A stretch of 59,257 nt of DNA. It comes from Beijerinckiaceae bacterium (GTDB taxonomy: Bacteria > Pseudomonadota > Alphaproteobacteria > Rhizobiales > Beijerinckiaceae). The notes beneath the pieces were generated by a model. The model made no database searches and was not told the DNA's origin. It saw only the letters and a program-made list of their open reading frames with translations. Where the stretch lies: assembly GCA_947453155.1 (NCBI GenBank), contig CANGFE010000008.1:1-59257 (forward strand). The letters run 5' to 3'. This document shows positions 53,291 to 59,257 of this stretch, piece by piece; positions within the stretch are counted from its first letter, which is position 1; each line of letters starts with the position of its first letter. The position numbers and the translations under genes were made by a program.

Positions 53291-53605
53291 ATGCCTGCGC
53301 TTGATAATGCAGATATGATGGCAATTCTTGGTGACGATTATCTGGCCAAGAAAGATGAACTTGAGCGCGCGAGCGGCCTGGGTGCGGAAGAACGCGATGC
53401 TAAGGCCCGGCTCGAGAGCCTGAACAACCAGAAAGTACCCGCTCTCTGTGGTGTGTTCCTCGGCGCTCTGCTGGTCTTTGCGACGAAATGGTCCCCCTCG
53501 GCGGTTGCCGCGAGCAATCAAACCATGTTCGGCGGCGGTCTGGCCCTCGTATGCTTGGCCACCTATTTCTGGCTGACCTATGCAGTCAAAAAGGGCCGGG
53601 GCTAA
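53291..53605 (+). CDS. Small membrane protein, 104 residues, two helices
   Basis: I do not recognise this protein. A charged N-terminal part (MPALDNADMMAILGDDYLAK, then ERASGLGAEERDAKARLESL) probably forms a helix or coiled coil. Two membrane helices follow (VPALCGVFLGALLVFATKW and MFGGGLALVCLATYFWLTYA) with a short loop, and the protein ends VKKGRG. GGGAGG lies about six to eight bases before the ATG, but partly in a hairpin. It is flanked by small hypotheticals, without recognisable partners. Confidence 0.7.
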   Translation: MPALDNADMMAILGDDYLAKKDELERASGLGAEERDAKARLESLNNQKVPALCGVFLGALLVFATKWSPSAVAASNQTMFGGGLALVCLATYFWLTYAVKKGRG

Positions 53606-53681
53606 AATCGCGTTCGCAAAGCAATCATAACAGGCAGTCAGTGAGCGATATTTTCACTGACTGCTTTCCCATGGCGGACGC

Positions 53682-53984
53682 TCAAACCGCGACGCAATGT
53701 GCTTTCGCTTTTGAAGCCGCTGGCGATGTCATGCCTGGCGGGCAGGGCACGGGATATTTCATCCCGTGTTCAAGATAAAAGCCTGGCGGCGCCCATTTGC
53801 AAATCATCGAGGCCACATATTGCCCCGCTAAACATTGCGGAAGCGTATTGCCTCGCAAGCCCGGCGGCTCAGATTTTTTAGCCGGAGCAGGGGCAGGAGG
53901 CGGAGGCTCGCTGGCAAAGCTCGCGAGAGGCGCAAGCGCCAGCGGGAGAGCCAAAATGGACAAAACACAAGACTTACGAAACAT
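53682..53984 (-). CDS. Small secreted cysteine-containing protein
   Basis: The 100-residue protein has a signal peptide (MFRKSCVLSILALPLALAPL, cleavage near SFASEP), a Pro/Ala-rich linker and a domain with four cysteines (CLAGQYVASMICKW, YPVPCPPG and a final HCVAV) that could form two disulfides in the periplasm or outside. No family recognised. Confidence 0.62.
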   Translation of the reverse strand: MFRKSCVLSILALPLALAPLASFASEPPPPAPAPAKKSEPPGLRGNTLPQCLAGQYVASMICKWAPPGFYLEHGMKYPVPCPPGMTSPAASKAKAHCVAV

Positions 53985-54111
53985 CCGCGCCCCCTCGCGC
54001 CAACAAGCGCGAGCGAGAGACTAGCCTTAAGAAGACAAGTCTCTGAGCGTCAATGATAGGCAATACTTCTCTTTCTCAAGCAGAAGCGGAAATTGTGTTA
54101 GCAACCAACGG

Positions 54112-54143
54112 GACTTGTCCGCCACCTGAGTGTCGGACAAGTC
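54112..54143. repeat. Inverted repeat downstream of the FkbM gene
   Basis: A perfect 10-bp pair GACTTGTCCG / CGGACAAGTC with a 12-base spacer is followed by TTT on the plus strand. It lies 23 bases beyond the end of the minus-strand FkbM gene. It may be that gene's transcript-end hairpin, though no T-run follows on that strand. Confidence 0.5.
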
Positions 54144-54165
54144 TTTGTGAGCTGATTGCAAAGCT

Positions 54166-54858
54166 TTAATCACACTTTTGGAAAATCGCGGTCGCGAGGC
54201 AGACAGCCACGAGGCGATACCCACTCCTCGTCAACTTCAAATAAACTTCATTCTGAAGGGGAGAATTCAAATCAAAATTATGAATTTCAACGCAAATGAC
54301 TTTGGGCTTCTTCATTGAAAAATCCATGGATGAAATAATTTTCTCATCCATACCTTCAAGATCAATGTTCAGAAGATCAACTTCCCGTTCCGCGGGAACA
54401 TGCAAAGAAAAAATTTGATTGATAGTGATGGATTCAATTTCGTGCGAAACCATTTTGGATTCGTTAGAAAAATGATCCTTCATCCCATCATCAATCGTTC
54501 CATAGGGAGAATGGCCCGTTGTTGGTCGATGAAAAAGCGCTCGACCAGGCTCATTGGAAACTGCAACATTCAAATTAACGTCTTCAGGACGATGTTTTTC
54601 AAATAGCTTAATTGTATCCGGATTGGCATCCACATTGACGCCGCGCCAACCCTGCTCGTGAAAGAGCTGGGTGTTTGAATAATGCGTCGGGTGATAAGCT
54701 CCGAGATCAACATAAAATCCTTTATGCTTTCTGGGAAAAAGCTCGCGCAGAATTCGATCTTCTCCGAGCTGGGAATAGGAAAAGCCAACGTATCGATCTG
54801 CGCAGAGGATTTTGTAAATTGATCTGCCGAACCGGCGGAATTTCAGGCTCAGCGCCAT
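54166..54858 (-). CDS. FkbM-family methyltransferase, A+T-rich
   Basis: The 230-residue protein has the FkbM methyltransferase pattern: SYSQLGEDRILREL, GFYVDLGAYHPTHYSN (SAM-binding loop) and WRGVNVDANPDTIKLFE, then DLLNIDLEGMDEKII. Such enzymes O-methylate sugars or glycolipids. The base composition is unlike its neighbours (18/60, 20/60 and 26/60 G+C in three lines counted), suggesting recent transfer. I start at the ATG at 54858 because GGGAG lies nine bases upstream; a GTG at 54939 is in frame. It is next to the 3' end of tRNA-Ala. Confidence 0.8.
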   Translation of the reverse strand: MALSLKFRRFGRSIYKILCADRYVGFSYSQLGEDRILRELFPRKHKGFYVDLGAYHPTHYSNTQLFHEQGWRGVNVDANPDTIKLFEKHRPEDVNLNVAVSNEPGRALFHRPTTGHSPYGTIDDGMKDHFSNESKMVSHEIESITINQIFSLHVPAEREVDLLNIDLEGMDEKIISSMDFSMKKPKVICVEIHNFDLNSPLQNEVYLKLTRSGYRLVAVCLATAIFQKCD

Positions 54859-54994
54859 TCCAGAATCTCCCGATTTATTTTCAACAATGTGCTGATCTGC
54901 GACTGAGTCCGAAATAGCTGTTCCGTAGTCACTGGACACTGATCAGGGAGGGTCTTGCGTGAGCTTTTGGTCGATGCGTTCAAATCGGGATATT

Positions 54995-55070
<76 letters not shown>

Positions 55071-55180
55071 ACGTTTTTTGCCCTGACCTTTTTCAAGATC
55101 AGCCCGCGTCTTGTCCCTTGGGGAGGCCAAGTGCCGCGGGCGGCAAGAACTTATACGATGCGCATCAGCGCTCGTTCAGT

Positions 55181-55208
55181 GGGCGGCTGTGTAACCCAAT
55201 CGCCGCCC
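55181..55208. repeat. Stem-loop between tRNA-Ala and the TIGR02300 gene
   Basis: A perfect 7-bp G+C stem GGGCGGC / GCCGCCC with a 14-base loop lies 20 bases after the end of the minus-strand TIGR02300 gene. No T-run follows on either strand, so a terminator role is only possible. Confidence 0.35.
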
Positions 55209-55227
55209 CATCACAACCCCTGAAAGA

Positions 55228-55593
55228 TCAGCTTTCTTCGTCGTCCTGAAGATCGCTGTCGATGAGGCCCGCGACATCGTCCGGATCGCCCTCTTCCTCT
55301 TCAAGGAAGGTCTCATCCGCACCATCGTCTTCAATCTCAATATCGTCGTCCGGCACCACGACCTTGTCGTCGACGGCATCGGCTTCCTCGAGCGAGACGA
55401 GTTCGGCGCCCACAACTTCAGGCTGCTCGTCATCATCCACCGGCGAGGCGGCGCGCGCCGGGGCGCGGCTCAGAGCCGCCACCTGGAAGGTTGCGCCGCA
55501 TTTCGGGCAAGAGATCGGATCCTTGTTCAGGTCGAAGAATTTCGCGCCGCAGGACTGGCACTGACGCTTGCTGCCGAGTTCGGGTTTGGCCAC
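55228..55593 (-). CDS. TIGR02300 / FYDLN_acid family protein
   Basis: The 121-residue protein has an N-terminal four-cysteine zinc ribbon, CQSCGAKFFDLNKDPISC then PKCG, and a long acidic tail of Asp and Glu. This is the alphaproteobacterial FYDLN_acid family of unknown function. It sits between tRNA-Ala and the divergent aroA. The acidic tail suggests binding to a basic partner, for example a ribosomal or nucleic-acid-binding protein (inference). Confidence 0.92.
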   Translation of the reverse strand: MAKPELGSKRQCQSCGAKFFDLNKDPISCPKCGATFQVAALSRAPARAASPVDDDEQPEVVGAELVSLEEADAVDDKVVVPDDDIEIEDDGADETFLEEEEGDPDDVAGLIDSDLQDDEES

Positions 55594-55726
55594 GTTCGAT
55601 GAGCCCCTAAAAAGGCCGCCGTGCCTCTGGCTGAGGACTGAATGAGCGGCATATGTTTCGCGCTCCGGTTAGTCGGGCTTCGGGCGGCTGTCAAATGAGA
55701 AGTAGCTCTGGGCGCTCTCTGGGTGA

Positions 55727-57768
<2,042 letters not shown>

Positions 57769-57792
57769 AAAGCCCCATTTCATCGAATCAAC

Positions 57793-57821
57793 TTGCAATC
57801 GGGCGGGTCTGCCTGCTAGAA
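57793..57821 (+). promoter_or_regulatory. Candidate rpsA promoter
   Basis: TTGCAA (57793-57798) and CTAGAA (57816-57821) stand 17 bases apart, like a housekeeping -35/-10 pair, in the 243-base cmk-rpsA gap. This would leave a 5' leader of about 180 bases. S1 controls its own translation in E. coli through such a leader; that applies here only by analogy. Confidence 0.4.
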
Positions 57822-58011
57822 CGCGCGCGATCTCGGGCGAGGGGCTCTTTCTCTTCGCCCGGTTTCATTTTGAACCCGCTTTCTGCTCCGGCTTGCCGGC
57901 ATGCTTTTCAAAAGCAGTTCTGTTCGCAACGTCGTTCAGAACCGGATGCACGAAGGCACACGCAACGCTAACCCTGCCGGCCGCCCGACCTCGGGCATCT
58001 CAGGAGACATT

Positions 58012-59257
58012 ATGGCTATTTCCGCTGATTCGAGCCTCAACCCGACGCGCGATGATTTCGCTGCGCTTCTCGACGCAAGCTACGGTGAAAACGAAGCTTT
58101 CGAGGGTTCCGTTGTTAAGGGAACCGTTGTCGGTATCGAAAAAGATGTTCTCGTCATCGACATTGGTCTGAAGACCGAAGGTCGCGTGGCGATCCGTGAA
58201 TTCACTGGTGTTGGCGGCCGCGATGCTGCCCCGAAGGTCGGCGACGTTGTCGAAGTCTACCTGGAGCGCATTGAAAACGCGCTCGGTGAAGCTGTCATTT
58301 CGCGCGACAAAGCGCGCCGCGAAGAAAGCTGGGTCAAGCTCGAAAAGGCTTTCGAAGCCGGCGAGAAGGTCGACGGCGTGATCTTCAATCAGGTCAAGGG
58401 TGGCTTCACAGTCGATCTCGACGGCGCTGTTGCCTTCTTGCCCCGTTCGCAGGTCGACATTCGTCCGATCCGCGACGTCACCCCGCTCATGGGCGTGCCG
58501 CAGCCGTTCCAGATCCTCAAGATGGATCGTCGTCGTGGCAATATCGTTGTCTCGCGTCGTACGGTTCTTGAAGAGAGCCGCGCTGAACAGCGTCATGAAA
58601 TCGTGGCCAACCTTGAAGAAGGTCAGGTCATTGAAGGTATGGTCAAGAACATCACCGATTACGGTGCGTTCGTGGATCTGGGCGGCATCGACGGCCTGCT
58701 GCATGTCACCGACATTGCATGGCGTCGCGTCAACCATCCGACCGAAGTGCTCAACATTGGCCAGACGGTGCGCGTGAAGATCATCAAGATCAACCACGAC
58801 ACGCATCGCATCTCGCTCGGTATGAAGCAGCTCTTGGATGATCCGTGGCAGGGCATTGAAGCGAAATATCCGCTTGAATCGCGCTTCCATGGTCGCGTCA
58901 CGAACATCACCGACTACGGTGCATTCGTTGAACTCGAGCCCGGCATTGAAGGCCTCATCCACGTGTCAGAAATGTCGTGGACGAAGAAGAACGTGCATCC
59001 CGGCAAGATCGTCTCGACGAGCCAGGAAGTCGATGTGCAGGTTCTCGAAGTGGACTCGGTCAAGCGCCGCATCTCGCTCGGCCTCAAGCAGACTCTCGCC
59101 AATCCGTGGGAAGTCTTCGCTCAGAAGTATCCTGTCGGCACGGAAGTCGAAGGCGAAGTCAAGAACAAGACCGAATTCGGTCTGTTCATCGGCCTCGACG
59201 GCGATGTGGACGGCATGGTCCATCTCTCCGATCTCGACTGGAACCGCGCAGGCGAAC
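58012..59257 (+). CDS. rpsA: 30S ribosomal protein S1 (partial, runs off the window)
   Basis: The first 415 codons of S1 are present, about three quarters of a normal 560-residue protein. Repeated S1 RNA-binding domains begin near residues 31, 115, 200, 285 and 372, with motifs such as NITDYGAFVDLGGIDGLLHV and NITDYGAFVELEPGIEGLIHV. S1 brings mRNA to the 30S subunit. AGGAG lies five bases before the ATG at 58012. No frameshift is seen up to the end of the window. Confidence 0.97.
   Translation, partial: MAISADSSLNPTRDDFAALLDASYGENEAFEGSVVKGTVVGIEKDVLVIDIGLKTEGRVAIREFTGVGGRDAAPKVGDVVEVYLERIENALGEAVISRDKARREESWVKLEKAFEAGEKVDGVIFNQVKGGFTVDLDGAVAFLPRSQVDIRPIRDVTPLMGVPQPFQILKMDRRRGNIVVSRRTVLEESRAEQRHEIVANLEEGQVIEGMVKNITDYGAFVDLGGIDGLLHVTDIAWRRVNHPTEVLNIGQTVRVKIIKINHDTHRISLGMKQLLDDPWQGIEAKYPLESRFHGRVTNITDYGAFVELEPGIEGLIHVSEMSWTKKNVHPGKIVSTSQEVDVQVLEVDSVKRRISLGLKQTLANPWEVFAQKYPVGTEVEGEVKNKTEFGLFIGLDGDVDGMVHLSDLDWNRAGE

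Noticed and set aside
58000-58962. A 320-codon open frame on the minus strand opposite rpsA
   Set aside because: It mirrors the codon pattern of S1 repeats and has no family features.

Overview
The window is a chromosomal stretch of an alphaproteobacterium, most probably of the order Hyphomicrobiales (Rhizobiales). The evidence is gene content and order: divL with tyrosine at the phosphoacceptor site, a TsaE-AmgK fusion followed by murU, addBA, the pckA / chvI-chvG / hprK / EIIA-Man / HPr block, and a TIGR02300 (FYDLN_acid) gene beside aroA-cmk-rpsA. I cannot name genus or species from sequence alone. Most of the window looks like 57-60 % G+C. No phage, insertion sequence, integrase or CRISPR array was seen, and no stretch longer than about 250 bases lacks a gene.

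Region 1 (1-16.6 kb) is housekeeping: cell-cycle kinase-like DivL, TsaE fused to the sugar kinase AmgK, MurU (peptidoglycan recycling), the AddB/AddA recombination nuclease-helicase, thioredoxin, DNA polymerase I and an NhaD-type ion transporter gene flanked by two copies of one palindromic repeat. Region 2 (16.6-25 kb) holds PEP carboxykinase, a HugZ-like protein, the ChvI/ChvG envelope-stress two-component system, and the regulatory phosphotransferase proteins HprK, EIIA-Man and HPr, closed by convergent pgi.

Region 3 (25-52 kb) is accessory and metabolic: an ABC-F ATPase, four periplasmic TctC/Bug-type binding proteins without any TctA/TctB permease, an MsbA-like exporter, an O-antigen-ligase-like membrane protein, ArfB, an unassigned thiamine-diphosphate enzyme, two secreted isochorismatase-fold proteins lacking the cysteine nucleophile, a heme-c/beta-propeller fusion with its cytochrome c, a Tat-exported molybdopterin oxidoreductase without an adjacent iron-sulfur subunit, a MEKHLA protein, a serralysin-like protease, two transporters, an aldo/keto reductase, a crotonase, an amidohydrolase and a glutamate-synthase-like flavoprotein. 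Many of these genes share a very strong GGGAGGA-type ribosome binding site and are arranged as divergent pairs. The best inference is uptake and periplasmic plus cytoplasmic oxidation of an unknown organic acid or heteroaromatic compound.

Region 4 (52-55 kb) is a small-gene island: two paralogous proteins of about 65 residues, a 40-residue membrane microprotein, a two-helix membrane protein whose ribosome binding site lies in a hairpin, a small secreted cysteine protein, and an A+T-rich FkbM methyltransferase next to tRNA-Ala(GGC). Region 5 (55-59.3 kb) returns to housekeeping with the TIGR02300 protein, aroA, cmk and rpsA, the last cut by the window end.

The most novel-looking material is the twin cysteine-less isochorismatase-like proteins with the adjacent heme-propeller/cytochrome/molybdoenzyme set, and the small-protein island.
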